The notes under the pieces: generated by a model
The model's input: only the letters and a program-made list of their open reading frames with translations
Databases searched by the model: none
Told to the model about the DNA's origin: nothing
Position numbers and translations under genes: made by a program
Shown here: one piece after another, positions 31,334-41,814 of the stretch
How the letters are laid out: every line of letters begins with the position of its first letter
Position numbering within the stretch: position 1 is the first letter of the stretch
DNA from: Iodobacter ciconiae
GTDB lineage: Bacteria; Pseudomonadota; Gammaproteobacteria; Burkholderiales; Chitinibacteraceae
Reading direction: 5' to 3'
NCBI RefSeq assembly: GCF_003952345.1
Contig: NZ_CP034433.1
Coordinates: 1,240,001-1,304,000 of the forward strand
DNA: 64,000 bases

Positions 31334-31681
31334 TCAGTCTCTAAAAAGGGATGCGTAAACTTCGGGTTTGAAGCCGACCGTGATCGTACCATTGTTCTCA
31401 AGTACCGGGCGCTTGATGATTGAGGTTTGCATTACCATTAAAGCGATTGCAGCCTCTTTATTGTCGATCGATGCTTTGGTGGCGTCATCTAATTTACGCC
31501 ATGTCGTGCCTTGGCGGTTGATTAGTGTTTCCCAGCTGACCTGGGCAATCCATTGTTCCAATTGACTGGCGCTGATGCCTGATTTTTTATAATCATGCCA
31601 TTCAAAATCGTAGCTTTGCTCGCCAAGCCATGCTTTTGCTTTTTTAACGGTGTCGCAATTGGAAATGCCGAAGAGTTTCAT
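31334..31681 (-). CDS. ArsC/Spx-family protein YffB
   Basis: 115 residues with a thioredoxin-like fold of the arsenate-reductase family. One N-terminal cysteine is present (ISNCDTVKKA, Cys9) and the ending KRPVLE followed by VGF is typical. E. coli YffB is its closest known form and is also encoded next to dapE. Whether it reduces glutathione-linked substrates is unproven; no arsenic genes are nearby. Confidence 0.92.
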   Translation of the reverse strand: MKLFGISNCDTVKKAKAWLGEQSYDFEWHDYKKSGISASQLEQWIAQVSWETLINRQGTTWRKLDDATKASIDNKEAAIALMVMQTSIIKRPVLENNGTITVGFKPEVYASLFRD

Positions 31682-31731
31682 TGCTGATTACTTTCCTGTG
31701 AAGCGGAGGGTTTTATAAAAGATGAAGAGGG

Positions 31732-31758
31732 GAGGAGCGATTTTGTAAATCGCTCCTC
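31732..31758 (-). terminator. Hairpin after pilU
   Basis: Perfect 12-bp stem GAGGAGCGATTT/AAATCGCTCCTC with a 3-nt loop, 14 nt after the pilU stop on the minus strand. The tail (CCCTCTTCATCTTTTA) is pyrimidine-rich but not a clean T run. Confidence 0.6.
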
Positions 31759-31772
31759 AGGTAGTGCAGGGG

Positions 31773-32912
31773 CTAGTGCAATGAAATGTCGAATGACATA
31801 TCGGGTGCAGAGTCAGGGTTGCAACTAGGTTTATTATTCTGGTGCTCGGTCAGTGGTTGCGCATTATTGACCAGCCATGACAGATTGGTCGCAGAATCAG
31901 CACTTCTAAGTGCTTCATCAAGCTCGATTTCATCGTTGCGGTAAAGCTTATAAAGGGCTTGCTCAAAAGTCTGCGAGCCTTCGGACAGGCTCTGTTCCAT
32001 GGCCTGTTTGATATCGCTTAGCTCACCGGCGCGGATCAGCTCTGCAATGCGCGGGGTATTGAGTAATACCTCAACGGCAGCAATCAGCTTGCCTTCTTTG
32101 TTTTTGATCAGGCGCTGCGACACAATAGCTTTGAGCGAGGATGATAAATCGTAAAGCAGGGCCTCGCGTGATTCTTGCGGATAAAAGTTAACAATGCGGG
32201 AGAGCGAATGATAGCTATTATTCGCGTGCAAGGTAGAGATACACAAATGGCCTGCCTGTGCATATTGCATAGCGTGGGTCATGGTTTCGCGATCCCGTAT
32301 TTCACCAATCATTAGCACATTGGGCGCTTCACGCATCGCGTTTTTGAGGGCGTCGTGATAGCTCTTGGTGTCGATGCCGATTTCACGCTGGTTGACCAGT
32401 GACTTTTTGTGTTTATGTAAAAACTCGATCGGGTCTTCCATGGTTAAAATATGGCCCGCATGGTTTTCATTGCGGTAGTTCAGCATGGCTGCCATGGTGG
32501 ATGACTTGCCTGAGCCTGTCGCCCCTACCACCAAAATAATGCCGTGCTTTTCCATAATCAATTCTTTGAGCACAGGCGGAATACGCAGTTCTTCAAAGGA
32601 AGGAATATCACTGCGGATATACCGCGCCACCATCGAAACTGACCCGCGAGCCTTGAAAATATTGACACGAAAACTGCCCACCCCTATAACAGGGTAGGCA
32701 AAGTTCATTTCCAAAGTATTTTCAAACTCGGCAATCCGCTCCGGTGTCATCAACTGATAGGCTAATTGCTTTACATGTTCGGGGGCCAGAATCTGGTTGT
32801 TGACCGGGTAACATTGGCCGTCAATTTTGATTACGATGGGCGATTGAGCCGCCAGAAACAGGTCGGAAGCATTGCGTTCCGCCATTAGTTTAAAAAATGG
32901 CAAAAGATTCAT
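31773..32912 (-). CDS. pilU: Type IV pilus retraction ATPase PilU
   Basis: Cytoplasmic hexameric ATPase assisting PilT in pilus retraction and twitching. 379 residues (P. aeruginosa PilU 382). Walker A GATGSGKSS, Asp box MEDPIEFLHKHKKSLV and Walker B VLMIGEIRDRETM are clear. The N-terminus NLLPFFKLMAERNASDLFLA and the C-terminal extension beyond residue 340 point to PilU rather than PilT. pilT itself is not in the window. Its start lies 11 nt after the end of the fadD frame. Confidence 0.94.
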   Translation of the reverse strand: MNLLPFFKLMAERNASDLFLAAQSPIVIKIDGQCYPVNNQILAPEHVKQLAYQLMTPERIAEFENTLEMNFAYPVIGVGSFRVNIFKARGSVSMVARYIRSDIPSFEELRIPPVLKELIMEKHGIILVVGATGSGKSSTMAAMLNYRNENHAGHILTMEDPIEFLHKHKKSLVNQREIGIDTKSYHDALKNAMREAPNVLMIGEIRDRETMTHAMQYAQAGHLCISTLHANNSYHSLSRIVNFYPQESREALLYDLSSSLKAIVSQRLIKNKEGKLIAAVEVLLNTPRIAELIRAGELSDIKQAMEQSLSEGSQTFEQALYKLYRNDEIELDEALRSADSATNLSWLVNNAQPLTEHQNNKPSCNPDSAPDMSFDISLH

Positions 32913-32923
32913 GAAAAGCTCAT

Positions 32924-34584
32924 TTAAGTTGGGCGCAACTCGCGTCTTAGTATTTTACCTACATTTGACTTGGGCAGGCTGTCGCGAAACTCCACCTGTC
33001 GCGGGATTTTGTAGTTGGTGAGGTTTTTACGGCAGTGAGCAATGATGTCATCCTTGCTGAGTTTCGGATCTTTCTTTACAACAAAGATTTTTACTGCTTC
33101 ACCGGAGCGCTCATCCTCAACGCCAATGCAGGCAACCTCTAACACGCCCGGGTGGCTGGCCACGACGTCTTCAATTTCATTGGGGTAGACATTAAAGCCG
33201 GAAACCAAAATCATGTCTTTTTTACGGTCAACCAAACGGAAAAAACCGGTTGAAGACATGATGGCTACGTCTCCAGTGCTGACAAAGCCGTCTTTACCCA
33301 ACACCTTGGCTGTTTCGTCCGGACGCTGCCAATAGCCGGCCATAACCTGCGGGCCGTGAATAAATAACTCGCCAGCTTCTCCAGGCGGGAGGACTTTGCC
33401 TTCTTCATTGCGAACTTCGCCGATGGTAGATGGAATTGGCAGGCCGATCATGCCGTTGAACTCAGGCAGATTCATTGGGTTCATCATGGCTGCGGGTGAG
33501 GTTTCGGTCAGCCCGTATGCTTCAATAAGCCGCACGCCTGTGGTTTTTACCCAGCGTTCGGCAACGGCGTGTTGAACTGCCATGCCGCCGCCAAGAGCTA
33601 GTTTCCATTTGCTAAAATCCAGCTTGGCAAAATCGGCATGGTTAAGTAACGCATTAAATAAAGTATTTACACCGGTCATGCAGGTGACAGGGTATTTGCC
33701 GATTTCCTTAATAAAGCCGGGAATATCACGCGGGTTGGTGATAAGTAAATTGGTTGCGCCAATTTTGGAGAAAACCATACAGTTGGCGGTGAGTGAAAAG
33801 ATATGGTAAAGCGGCAGGGCGGTTACGATTACTTCGCTGCCCTCATTGACCATCGGGGCAATCCAGGCATGGGCTTGTTGCATGTTTGCTACAATATTGC
33901 CATGAGTGAGGATGGCTCCCTTGGCTACTCCTGTTGTGCCGCCTGTGTATTGTAAGAAAGCGATGTCATTATGGTTTAGCTCTACAGGAGAGGCTTTCTT
34001 CGTCTCTCCCAAGCTGATTGTATCGTTAAAGCGGATGTGGCCGGGTAAATTAAAGGCTGGCACCATCTTTTTGACATGCCTGACAACTGCATTTACCAGT
34101 AACCGTTTGGCCAGAGGAAGCCTGTCTCCAATTTCGGTGAGTAATACGTGTTTCACATCGGTACTGTTGATGACTTCTTCCAAAGTGTGGGCGAAGTTGG
34201 CCAGGATAACGATTGCTACCGCGCCGGAATCTTTTAGCTGATGGCTAAGTTCTCTCGGTGTATAGAGCGGATTGACGTTCACGACGACCATGCCGGCGCG
34301 TAAAATGCCGAAAATCGCGATGGGGTACTGCAGCAGATTAGGCAGCATGACAGCTACACGTGAGCCGCGGGGAGTTTTAAATCGTGTTGTAAATAGGCAG
34401 CGAAGGCAGAAGATTGTTGATCTAGCTCGGTGTAAGTGATTGATTTACCCATGTTTAGAAAAGCAGGGCGATCACCAAAGCGCTCTACCGATCGGGCGAG
34501 CACTGCAGGAATCGCAGCAAATTCAGTCATGTCAATTTCCAGGGGAACGCCCGGCTGATAGCTTGCCCACCATGCATGATCCAT
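32924..34584 (-). pseudogene. fadD: Long-chain fatty acid-CoA ligase FadD, interrupted by a -1 frameshift
   Basis: Acyl-CoA synthetase that activates fatty acids at the inner membrane. Two frames together give the complete protein of about 550 residues: 34584-34354 encodes the N-terminal 76 residues ([39 protein letters not shown]), and the second frame down to 32924 the rest, with AMP-binding motif [22 protein letters not shown] and the acyl-CoA ligase motif near [20 protein letters not shown]. They join only after a -1 shift near 34369-34380, where the DNA has a CCCC run and the heptamer T TTA AAA. Everything else is intact, so a base-calling error, a recent mutation or recoding are all possible. 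Confidence 0.85.
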
Positions 34585-34945
34585 CTATCTTTCCTCGATT
34601 TGTATTACATGTAAATTTCACTACTCTAGTGTGCAAGCGTCAAGCTCACAAGTATCTATGAACCCTGTTTCGTTAACTGATTGTTTCTGTTACAATCCCG
34701 CCTTCTTCGGTAAAAGGCCGGGGAAGTGGTAAAGGAAATGGGCGCAGTTTTGCAGCCCATTTTTTGTTTGTGGCGATCCTGTATCGTGTTTCGGGCGTTG
34801 CCTGCGGCAGTAATGCGGCGGCATTTGCTGGCTAGGTTTCTGTAGATATTTGCAGCGAAAATGCAATTGGATATACAGCGATATTTGCCTGAGTTGAAAC
34901 AGATACTCGCCGTTGTATTTGGCCGGATAAGTGGCAAAGGAATGT
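34585..34945. other. Divergent region between fadD and rimP, with leader of the rimP operon
   Basis: No gene. The plus strand has a -10-like TACAAT (34691-34696), then a candidate leader with a terminator (see 34736-34768) and about 180 nt of further untranslated sequence before rimP. Its minus side must hold the fadD promoter. Confidence 0.55.
34736..34768 (+). terminator. Terminator-like hairpin (attenuator candidate) in the rimP leader
   Basis: Stem AAATGGGC...GCCCATTT with an inner GCA/TGC pairing and one bulge, followed by TTTTT. It lies 35-65 nt after the TACAAT box and about 180 nt before rimP, with no gene between. Transcripts starting here would be stopped early unless antitermination occurs, which suggests control of the rimP-nusA-infB operon. 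Confidence 0.6.
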
Positions 34946-35380
34946 ATGGCAGCAAATATGCAGGACCTGCTGGAAACCACTCTGCCAGGTCTCGGGTATG
35001 AACTCGTTGATCTGGAGCTCGCACGTAATGGGCTGGTTCGGGTCTTTATCGATAAGGAAGGCGGGATCAATGTGACGGACTGCGTTACCGTAAGTCATCA
35101 CCTTGAACGGCTTTTTATTGTGGAAGGCGTGAATTACGAGCGGCTGGAGATTTCATCTCCCGGGCTGGATCGTCCAATTGTAAAAGCCGCTGATTTTGTT
35201 CGCTTTGCCGGGCAGATCGTGAAAGTGAAATTGCGCTTACCGTTGCCGGATAAACGTAAAAAGCTCGTTGGTGTTTTGCTTGGGCTGGAAAATGATGTGG
35301 TGCGCGTAGAAGTCGATGGACAAGAGCTATCCCTGCCGCAATCACAAATCGACAAGGTGCGGCTGGAGCCGCAGTTTTAA
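34946..35380 (+). CDS. rimP: Ribosome maturation factor RimP
   Basis: Needed for 30S subunit maturation. 144 residues with [14 protein letters not shown] and [14 protein letters not shown] at the N-terminus, SPGLDRPI in the middle and an SH3-like C-terminal domain. The ATG at 34946 is chosen because AAAGGA lies 6 nt upstream; a GTG at 34931 would add five residues. First gene of the operon continuing to truB. Confidence 0.96.
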   Translation: MAANMQDLLETTLPGLGYELVDLELARNGLVRVFIDKEGGINVTDCVTVSHHLERLFIVEGVNYERLEISSPGLDRPIVKAADFVRFAGQIVKVKLRLPLPDKRKKLVGVLLGLENDVVRVEVDGQELSLPQSQIDKVRLEPQF

Positions 35381-35429
35381 GAACTAATCAGCCTAGAATA
35401 TTCGGGTTGTTTGCCGGAGGGGTAGTGAG

Positions 35430-36902
35430 ATGAGCCGGGAAATTCTGTTGCTGGTCGACGCGCTGGCGCGTGAAAAGAACGTAGAAAAAGATGTCGTGTT
35501 TGGTGCTCTGGAAATGGCACTGGCTTCGGCGACCAAAAAACGTTACGAAGAAGATGTTGATATCCAGGTGGATATTGATCGGGATACGGGTGATTATCGC
35601 AGTTTCCGCTGCTGGACAGTGGTTGAAGATAATGATCATGAAGAGCCTTCCCGTCAGATTGCCATTACTGATGTGCCGGAATACGATCCGGAGCTGAAAG
35701 TAGGCGAAACGTGGATGGTTGAGCTTGAGGCGATCGAATTTGGTCGCATTGGCGCACAAACCGCCAAACAAGTGATTTTGCAAAAAATCCGTGATGCAGA
35801 GCGTGAACAAAATCTGAATGATTTTCTGCAGCGCAGTGAATTTATTGTTTCAGGCAATATCAAGCGTATCGAGCGTGGCAGTGCCATTCTCGAGCTGGGT
35901 AAGCTGGAGGCCGTATTGCCGCGCGACCAGATGATTCCGAAAGAAAACTTGCGCGTAGGTGATCGTGTTAAAGCGTTCCTGCTGCGGGTAGATCGCATGG
36001 GGCGTGGCCCGCAGCTGGTGTTGTCGCGTATTTCCAACGATTTCATGACCAAGCTCTTCGAAATGGAAGTGCCTGAAATTGAAAATCAGCTGATTGAAAT
36101 CAAGGCCGTTGCCCGGGACCCGGGTGCGCGTGCCAAGGTAGCGGTAAAATCGAACGATGCGCGTGTTGATCCTCAGGGTACATGTATTGGTGTGCGTGGC
36201 ACGCGTGTTAATGCTGTGACCAATGAGCTGGCAGGTGAGCGTGTTGATATTGTGCTGTGGTCGCAAGATCCGGCGCAGTTCGTGATTAATGCCCTGTCTC
36301 CGGCTGAAGTGAGCTCCATCATGCTTGATGAAGAAACACACAGCATGGATGTAGTGGTCGATGAAGACAACCTGGCCATGGCTATTGGCCGTGGTGGTCA
36401 GAACGTGAAATTGGCAGCTGAATTAACAGGCTGGAAAATCAATATCATGACCGTTGACCAGGCGCAGCAAAAGCATCAGGAAGAGTTCGCCAATGTGCGC
36501 CAGCTCTTTATTGATGTGCTGGGGGTTGATGAAGAAGTGGCGGACGTTCTTGTAGAAGAAGGGTTCGCCACGTTGGAAGAAGTGGCTTATGTGCCGATTG
36601 CTGAAATGCTGGAAATTGAGGCCTTCGATGAAGATGCCGTCAATGAGCTGCGTACTCGCGCCCGTGATGCCTTGCTAACGCAAGCCATTGCCCGTGAAGA
36701 AAAGCTTGAGCATCAGGCAGAAGACCTTAAAAGCCTTCAGGGAATGACACCAGAATTTGCTGCCTTACTGGCTGATAAAGAGGTTCATACCCGAGACGAA
36801 CTCGCCGAACTAGCTGTCGACGAGCTGATAGAAATGACCGGAATTGATGAAGAAGCTGCCAAGCAACTGATCATGAAGGCGCGCGAGCACTGGTTCGCCT
36901 AA
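35430..36902 (+). CDS. nusA: Transcription termination/antitermination factor NusA
   Basis: Binds RNA polymerase and RNA to modulate pausing, termination and antitermination. 490 residues: N-terminal polymerase-binding domain (1-125), S1 domain (about 135-200), two KH domains (to about 345, with GACIGVRG-like CIGVRGTRV and [12 protein letters not shown]) and two acidic helix-hairpin-helix repeats (350-490), as in E. coli. Located 49 nt after rimP. Confidence 0.98.
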   Translation: MSREILLLVDALAREKNVEKDVVFGALEMALASATKKRYEEDVDIQVDIDRDTGDYRSFRCWTVVEDNDHEEPSRQIAITDVPEYDPELKVGETWMVELEAIEFGRIGAQTAKQVILQKIRDAEREQNLNDFLQRSEFIVSGNIKRIERGSAILELGKLEAVLPRDQMIPKENLRVGDRVKAFLLRVDRMGRGPQLVLSRISNDFMTKLFEMEVPEIENQLIEIKAVARDPGARAKVAVKSNDARVDPQGTCIGVRGTRVNAVTNELAGERVDIVLWSQDPAQFVINALSPAEVSSIMLDEETHSMDVVVDEDNLAMAIGRGGQNVKLAAELTGWKINIMTVDQAQQKHQEEFANVRQLFIDVLGVDEEVADVLVEEGFATLEEVAYVPIAEMLEIEAFDEDAVNELRTRARDALLTQAIAREEKLEHQAEDLKSLQGMTPEFAALLADKEVHTRDELAELAVDELIEMTGIDEEAAKQLIMKAREHWFA

Positions 36903-36920
36903 CGCTCGGGAGAGAAATGC

Positions 36921-39734
36921 ATGAGTGAACTCAATGTCAACCAATTTGCGGTAGAGCTAAAAATGGCACCGCAAGAGCTGCTGGAGCAATTCCGTGCAGC
37001 TGGCGTGAATAAATCGAGTGAAGTAGATGTGGTTACTGCAAGCGATAAAGTGCGTCTGCTCGATCACCTGAAAAAGAAGCATGGTGGTGATGGTGATAAA
37101 AAAATCACTGTGATTCGTAAGCAAAATACTGAAATTCGTAAAACGGATTCGACCGGCAAGGCGAAGTCTATTCCTGTTGAAGTGCGTAAAAAACGGGTTG
37201 TTGAGGCCTCTGCGGCTGATGTGATGACTGCGCCGCGTGTTGCCGAATCTGTTGCGCCTGCAGCGCCCGGTCAGGTTATTGATGACGCTGAGCGCTCGTC
37301 CCGTGAAGCACAGGCGCGCCGTCAAAATGAGCTATTTGCCCGTCAGGCTGCAGAAATGCGTGCGAAGCAGGGTGGTGGTAAAGTGCCTGCTGAAGTTGTT
37401 GCTGCGGCTAAACCTGCACCGGCACCTGCTGCTGTTGTGGCCCCTGTGACCTCTGTTGTAGCCGCGCCTGTTGCTAAGCCGGCCCCTGCGCCGACGCCCG
37501 TTGCTGCACCCGTTGCCGCTAAGCCTGCCGCTGCTAAGCCTGTGGTATCTGCACCGGTTGCGGCACGCCCTTCGCTGGGTGCTTCACAAGCCAGCCATCC
37601 GGATCGTCCGCGTGTGGGTATGCGTGTTGAATTGCGTAAGCCGCGCAATGAACCAATGAAAGCACCAGAGCCTGTTGCACCGGCGCCTGCACCCGCTCCA
37701 GCACCGGCCCCTGTTGCCGCAGCGACTCCGGCACCAGCAGCTAAAGCAAAACCGGCAGCAAGCCCGAGTACGGCTTCTCCTGCGGCAAAACCGGGCGATA
37801 AAAAGCCAGCAGCAGCCCCGGGCAAAAAAGAGCCTTGGAGCGATGGCCGTGGTAAGAAAGGTATTCGTAGCCGTGGTGGTGATGCAGGTAATGACTGGAA
37901 AAGCAAGAAGGGTGGTAAAGGCCGTCAGGCTGCAGCAAACCCGGATAATGCACACGGCTTCCAGGCCCCGACCGACAAAGTAGTGCATGAAGTGATGGTT
38001 CCGGAAACGATTTCCGTGACCGATCTGGCGCACAAAATGGCTGTGAAGGGTGTTGAAGTGGTGAAAGCCCTGATGAAAATGGGCATGATGGTGACCATCA
38101 ACCAGGTGCTGGACCAAGAAACAGCGATGATTATCGTTGAAGACATGGGCCACACGCCAATGGCCGCCAAGCTTGATGATCCGGAAATTTATCTGGGCGA
38201 TGGCACCGTTGTAGAGCATGTGCTCTTGCCGCGCGCTCCGGTTGTCACGGTTATGGGGCACGTTGACCATGGTAAAACATCCTTGCTCGATTACATCCGT
38301 ACCGCCAAAGTGGCGTCCGGTGAAGCGGGTGGTATTACTCAGCATATCGGTGCGTACCATGTACAAACCGAAAAAGGCATGATTACTTTCCTTGATACCC
38401 CGGGTCACGAAGCGTTTACCGCGATGCGTGCCCGTGGTGCCAAGCTTACCGATATCGTGATTCTGGTTGTTGCTGCAGACGATGGTGTGATGCCGCAGAC
38501 CATTGAGGCGATCGCTCACGCGAAAGCGGCCGGCGTGCCGATTGTGGTTGCGGTAAATAAGATTGATAAGCCTGAAGCTAATCCGGAACGCATCCGTCAA
38601 GAGCTGGTGACGCACGAAGTGGTACCGGAAGACTGGGGCGGGGATGCGATGTTTGTTGATGTCTCGGCCAAAAAAGGCCTGGGTATTGATGACTTGCTCT
38701 CAGCGATTCTGTTGCAGGCGGAAGTGCTTGAGCTGACGGCTGCCGAAGATGCGCCTGCGAAAGGGATTATCATCGAAGCGCGTCTGGATAAGGGGCGTGG
38801 CCCGGTTGCTTCCATGCTGATTCAATCCGGTACATTACGTAAAGGTGATGTGATTCTTGCTGGTCAGGTGTCAGGCCGCGTGCGTGCGATTATCGATGAG
38901 CATGGTAAATCCATTACAGAAGCGGGTCCTTCGATTCCGGTTGAAATTCTGGGTCTGTCGGATGTGCCTGCAGCGGGTGAAGACGCTATGGTGCTGACTG
39001 ATGAGAAGAAAGCGCGTGAAATTGCGCTGTTCCGTCAGGGTAAGTTCCGCGATGTGAAACTGGCTCGTCAGCAGGCATCCAAGCTGGAAAACATGATGGC
39101 GCAAATGACAGAAGGCGAAGTTCGCAATCTGCCAATCATCATCAAGGCTGACGTACAGGGCTCTGCTGAAGCGTTGTCACAAAGCTTGCAAAAACTCTCT
39201 ACAGATGAAGTGCGCGTACAGATTCTGCACAGCGCTGTGGGGGGGATTAGCGAGTCTGATATCAATCTGGCTCTGGCTTCTAAAGCGGTGGTGGTTGGTT
39301 TCAACTCCCGTGCAGATGCTGCGGCACGTAAGCTTGCCGAGGCAGAAGGCGTAGATATCCGTTACTACAACATCATTTACGATGTAGTAGATGACGTGAA
39401 ACTGGCTCTGTCAGGTATGCTGGCTCCTGAAAAACGTGAACAAATCATTGGTATGGTTGAGATCCGTCAGGTCTTTACTGTTTCCAAAGTGGGCACGATT
39501 GCAGGTTGTCTGGTGATGGAAGGCTTGATCCGCAGTCATGCGGGTGTTCGCTTGCTGCGTAATAACGTAGTGATTCATCAGGGTACGCTCGATAGCCTGA
39601 AACGCTACAAAGACGATGCCAAGGAAGTGAAGGCCGGCTTTGAATGTGGTTTAAGCCTGAAGAACTACAATGATCTGCAACTGGGCGATCAGTTGGAAAT
39701 CTTTGAAATTATCGAAGTTGCTCGCTCCCTTTAA
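36921..39734 (+). CDS. infB: Translation initiation factor IF-2
   Basis: GTPase that delivers fMet-tRNA to the 30S subunit. 937 residues. N-terminal IF2 module, then a long alanine/proline-rich, low-complexity linker (about 110-320), typical of betaproteobacterial IF-2. The G domain starts near residue 440 with the P-loop GHVDHGKT and has DTPGHEAF and NKIDKP; domains II, III and IV (C2, [14 protein letters not shown]) follow. Start ATG 36921 follows GGAGAGAAATGC. A perfect hairpin lies just after the stop. Confidence 0.98.
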   Translation: MSELNVNQFAVELKMAPQELLEQFRAAGVNKSSEVDVVTASDKVRLLDHLKKKHGGDGDKKITVIRKQNTEIRKTDSTGKAKSIPVEVRKKRVVEASAADVMTAPRVAESVAPAAPGQVIDDAERSSREAQARRQNELFARQAAEMRAKQGGGKVPAEVVAAAKPAPAPAAVVAPVTSVVAAPVAKPAPAPTPVAAPVAAKPAAAKPVVSAPVAARPSLGASQASHPDRPRVGMRVELRKPRNEPMKAPEPVAPAPAPAPAPAPVAAATPAPAAKAKPAASPSTASPAAKPGDKKPAAAPGKKEPWSDGRGKKGIRSRGGDAGNDWKSKKGGKGRQAAANPDNAHGFQAPTDKVVHEVMVPETISVTDLAHKMAVKGVEVVKALMKMGMMVTINQVLDQETAMIIVEDMGHTPMAAKLDDPEIYLGDGTVVEHVLLPRAPVVTVMGHVDHGKTSLLDYIRTAKVASGEAGGITQHIGAYHVQTEKGMITFLDTPGHEAFTAMRARGAKLTDIVILVVAADDGVMPQTIEAIAHAKAAGVPIVVAVNKIDKPEANPERIRQELVTHEVVPEDWGGDAMFVDVSAKKGLGIDDLLSAILLQAEVLELTAAEDAPAKGIIIEARLDKGRGPVASMLIQSGTLRKGDVILAGQVSGRVRAIIDEHGKSITEAGPSIPVEILGLSDVPAAGEDAMVLTDEKKAREIALFRQGKFRDVKLARQQASKLENMMAQMTEGEVRNLPIIIKADVQGSAEALSQSLQKLSTDEVRVQILHSAVGGISESDINLALASKAVVVGFNSRADAAARKLAEAEGVDIRYYNIIYDVVDDVKLALSGMLAPEKREQIIGMVEIRQVFTVSKVGTIAGCLVMEGLIRSHAGVRLLRNNVVIHQGTLDSLKRYKDDAKEVKAGFECGLSLKNYNDLQLGDQLEIFEIIEVARSL

Positions 39735-39741
39735 AATGCAT

Positions 39742-39771
39742 GCCACTTTTTCTGCTTAATGAAAAAGTGGC
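39742..39771 (+). other. Perfect hairpin between infB and rbfA
   Basis: 11-bp perfect stem GCCACTTTTTC/GAAAAAGTGGC with an 8-nt loop, 8 nt after the infB stop. No T run follows, so it is more likely an mRNA stability or processing stem inside the operon than a terminator. Confidence 0.55.
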
Positions 39772-39907
39772 TGCATATGGAAAGTGGGTTGAATACGGCA
39801 AAGGCGGGTAACCGCCTTTCGCCATTTTAAAGTAGCTAAAAGTGTTTGCGCCAATTGCCCAAGAAGCCCCGCGCAAAGCTTTGGCTGGACACTTTGCTGA
39901 GGCATAT

Positions 39908-40318
39908 ATGGCCAAACAATTTACTCGTGCCGATCGCGTGGCACAACAAATTCAACGTGATTTAGCCACCGTTATTCGTGCAGAGCTGGATCATCCGCAA
40001 GCATCATTGATTACAATTACTGATGTGGAAGTGACACGTGATTACTCGCATGCCAATGTTTTTTATACTTTCCTGGGGACAGAAGAGCAGGGTAAAGACA
40101 TTGCATCTTTGATTGAGCGCGCAAAAGGCTTTTTGCGCAGCCAGCTAGCTCGTGGTATCTCTTTGTACAAAATGCCGGAATTGCATTTTGAATACGATCA
40201 TTCGGTTGAGCATGGCATGAATTTGTCACGCTTGATTGATCAGGCTTCTAGTTTGCCTAAAGCGCCAGAAGAAGATGAGCTTGGTGTGGATAATGAAAAA
40301 ACTGCTGGCAAGGACTGA
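39908..40318 (+). CDS. rbfA: 30S ribosome-binding factor RbfA
   Basis: Cold-shock-associated factor for 16S rRNA 5' end maturation. 136 residues from ATG 39908 (GAGG 8 nt upstream); the open frame begins at GTG 39842 but the family N-terminus is AKQFTRADRVAQQIQRDLA. Contains the KH-like pattern ITDVEVTRDYSHANVF and PELHFEYDHSVEHG. Its TGA overlaps the ATG of truB by one base (TGATG), implying coupling. Confidence 0.96.
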   Translation: MAKQFTRADRVAQQIQRDLATVIRAELDHPQASLITITDVEVTRDYSHANVFYTFLGTEEQGKDIASLIERAKGFLRSQLARGISLYKMPELHFEYDHSVEHGMNLSRLIDQASSLPKAPEEDELGVDNEKTAGKD

Positions 40319-41235
40319 TGGCTAAACGAAAGGTTGATGGGGTTTTGTTGCTGGATAAACCATTTGGTATCTCTAGTAATAATGCCTTACAAAAGGCGCG
40401 CTGGTTGCTGCAGGCAGAAAAAGGCGGCCACACTGGCGTGCTGGATCCGTTTGCAACGGGCTTGTTGCCTTTGTGTTTTGGCGAGGCCACTAAATTTGCC
40501 CAGCGTATGCTGGAGGCGGATAAAGGCTACCGCGCCACGATCAAGCTGGGAGAGGTTTCGACGACGCTTGATGGTGAAGGTGAGATCACCAAAAGTGGTG
40601 ATGCGCCAGGCGATGAGGCCTTAATTCGTGCGGCGGTAAACGCATTTATCGGGCCGGTTACTCAAACTCCTCCTATGTATTCTGCGCTGAAATTCCAGGG
40701 TAAGGCCCTGTATGAATACGCGCGGGATGGTGTGGAAATTGAGCGGCAATCCCGACAAATCACCATTTACAGCATCGAGATTATTTCAATTGATGCTGAT
40801 GTATTAGTGATTGATGTCAGCTGCTCAAAAGGCACGTATATCCGGGTATTGGCTGAAGATATTGGTAAGGCTCTTGGTTGTGGGGCTTACTTAACAGGCT
40901 TGCGCCGCACCAGGACAGCAGGTTTTCTTTTAGAAAATTCGGTCAATCTGGATGATTACAATCATGTGCCGGCAGAAGAGCGCGATGGCTATTTATTGCC
41001 CGCAGACTGCTTGCTGCTTGATTTACCTGCCCTGTTTTTTGATGCAGCCGAGTTTGAAAAAATTCGTCATGGTATGACGGTGGAACGGGGCGGTTTGTTG
41101 CCCGGCGAGTATCGTCTTTACGCCGAGGGTGAAAGTAGGGATAATGCACGGTTCATCGGTTTGGGCGAAGTGGCCGCTGCGGCTGAGAATCCGCATGCGT
41201 GGCTGCGGCCTAAACGACTTCTGTCCGGTTTGTAA
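40318..41235 (+). CDS. truB: tRNA pseudouridine(55) synthase
   Basis: Makes pseudouridine 55 in the T loop of tRNAs. 305 residues with KPFGISSNNALQ, the catalytic aspartate D43 in GVLDPFATGLLPL, and VSCSKGTYIRVLAEDIG. Starts by a one-base overlap with the rbfA stop. The C-terminal region after residue 240 forms the PUA-like TruB C domain. Confidence 0.97.
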   Translation: MAKRKVDGVLLLDKPFGISSNNALQKARWLLQAEKGGHTGVLDPFATGLLPLCFGEATKFAQRMLEADKGYRATIKLGEVSTTLDGEGEITKSGDAPGDEALIRAAVNAFIGPVTQTPPMYSALKFQGKALYEYARDGVEIERQSRQITIYSIEIISIDADVLVIDVSCSKGTYIRVLAEDIGKALGCGAYLTGLRRTRTAGFLLENSVNLDDYNHVPAEERDGYLLPADCLLLDLPALFFDAAEFEKIRHGMTVERGGLLPGEYRLYAEGESRDNARFIGLGEVAAAAENPHAWLRPKRLLSGL

Positions 41236-41246
41236 AAATCGGACAG
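41221..41246 (+). other. Hairpin overlapping the end of truB
   Basis: 7-bp stem CTGTCCG/CGGACAG spanning the truB stop codon, followed by ATTAAAG rather than T. Weak terminator or processing site ahead of rpsO. Confidence 0.4.
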
Positions 41247-41315
41247 ATTAAAGGGAGGATGGCTGGGTTAAATACTCATACAGGGTATGCGGCTCGGTTT
41301 TTCTCGACGGCTCTT

Positions 41316-41321
41316 TATAAT
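41316..41321 (+). promoter_or_regulatory. -10 box of rpsO
   Basis: A perfect TATAAT, 37 nt before the rpsO start codon, without a good -35 at 17 nt. rpsO is commonly served by its own promoter in addition to readthrough. Confidence 0.5.
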
Positions 41322-41357
41322 GTGTAAAGAAGCCCTATCTCATCTGGAGTAGTAAGC

Positions 41358-41627
41358 ATGTCCGTAACAGTTACTCAAAAAGCAGAAATCGTTAAGAAGT
41401 TTCAACGCACTGAAGGCGACACTGGTAGTCCTGAAGTTCAGGTTGCACTGCTGACAGCGCGTATCAATGACTTGACACCTCACTTTAAAGCTAACAAGAA
41501 AGATCACCACTCACGTCGTGGTTTGCTGAAAATGGTTAGCACACGTCGCCGTTTGCTGGATTACTTCAAACGTGTTAACTCTGAAGGTTACCGCGCCCTG
41601 ATCGCTGAACTCGGTCTGCGTAAGTAA
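41358..41627 (+). CDS. rpsO: 30S ribosomal protein S15
   Basis: Primary 16S rRNA-binding protein of the platform. 89 residues, standard length, with [19 protein letters not shown], the helix [21 protein letters not shown] and the C-terminal LIAELGLRK. Followed by a strong terminator and then pnp, the usual rpsO-pnp order. Confidence 0.99.
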   Translation: MSVTVTQKAEIVKKFQRTEGDTGSPEVQVALLTARINDLTPHFKANKKDHHSRRGLLKMVSTRRRLLDYFKRVNSEGYRALIAELGLRK

Positions 41628-41639
41628 TTAAAAAGTCGT

Positions 41640-41663
41640 AGTCGCAAGGCTGCGACTTTTTTT
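41640..41663 (+). terminator. Rho-independent terminator of rpsO
   Basis: 7-bp stem AGTCGCA/TGCGACT with loop AGGC, followed by a T run; 12 nt after the rpsO stop. Confidence 0.92.
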
Positions 41664-41760
41664 ATGATTAATTACAAGATAGTGCAACAGCACTGAGCGC
41701 CGGATGGCTGGGTAATCGGTTTTGTTTGCCCACTATGTAATTGAGGTTTTATATCTTCTT

Positions 41761-41788
41761 TTGCATAGTTATCAGGGCTTGTTATTAT
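41761..41788 (+). promoter_or_regulatory. Candidate promoter for pnp
   Basis: TTGCAT (41761-41766), 16-nt spacer, TATTAT (41783-41788). Predicted start near 41795, giving a leader of about 250 nt that contains the hairpin at 41815-41870. Confidence 0.55.
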
Positions 41789-41814
41789 TTTGTAATGATT
41801 TAAGTGTTTTTTAG

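Noticed and set aside
37343..38615. Long antisense open frames opposite infB (187 and 343 codons)
   Set aside because: They are shadows of the repetitive Ala/Pro-rich and GTPase coding sequence; no ribosome site or family-like composition.
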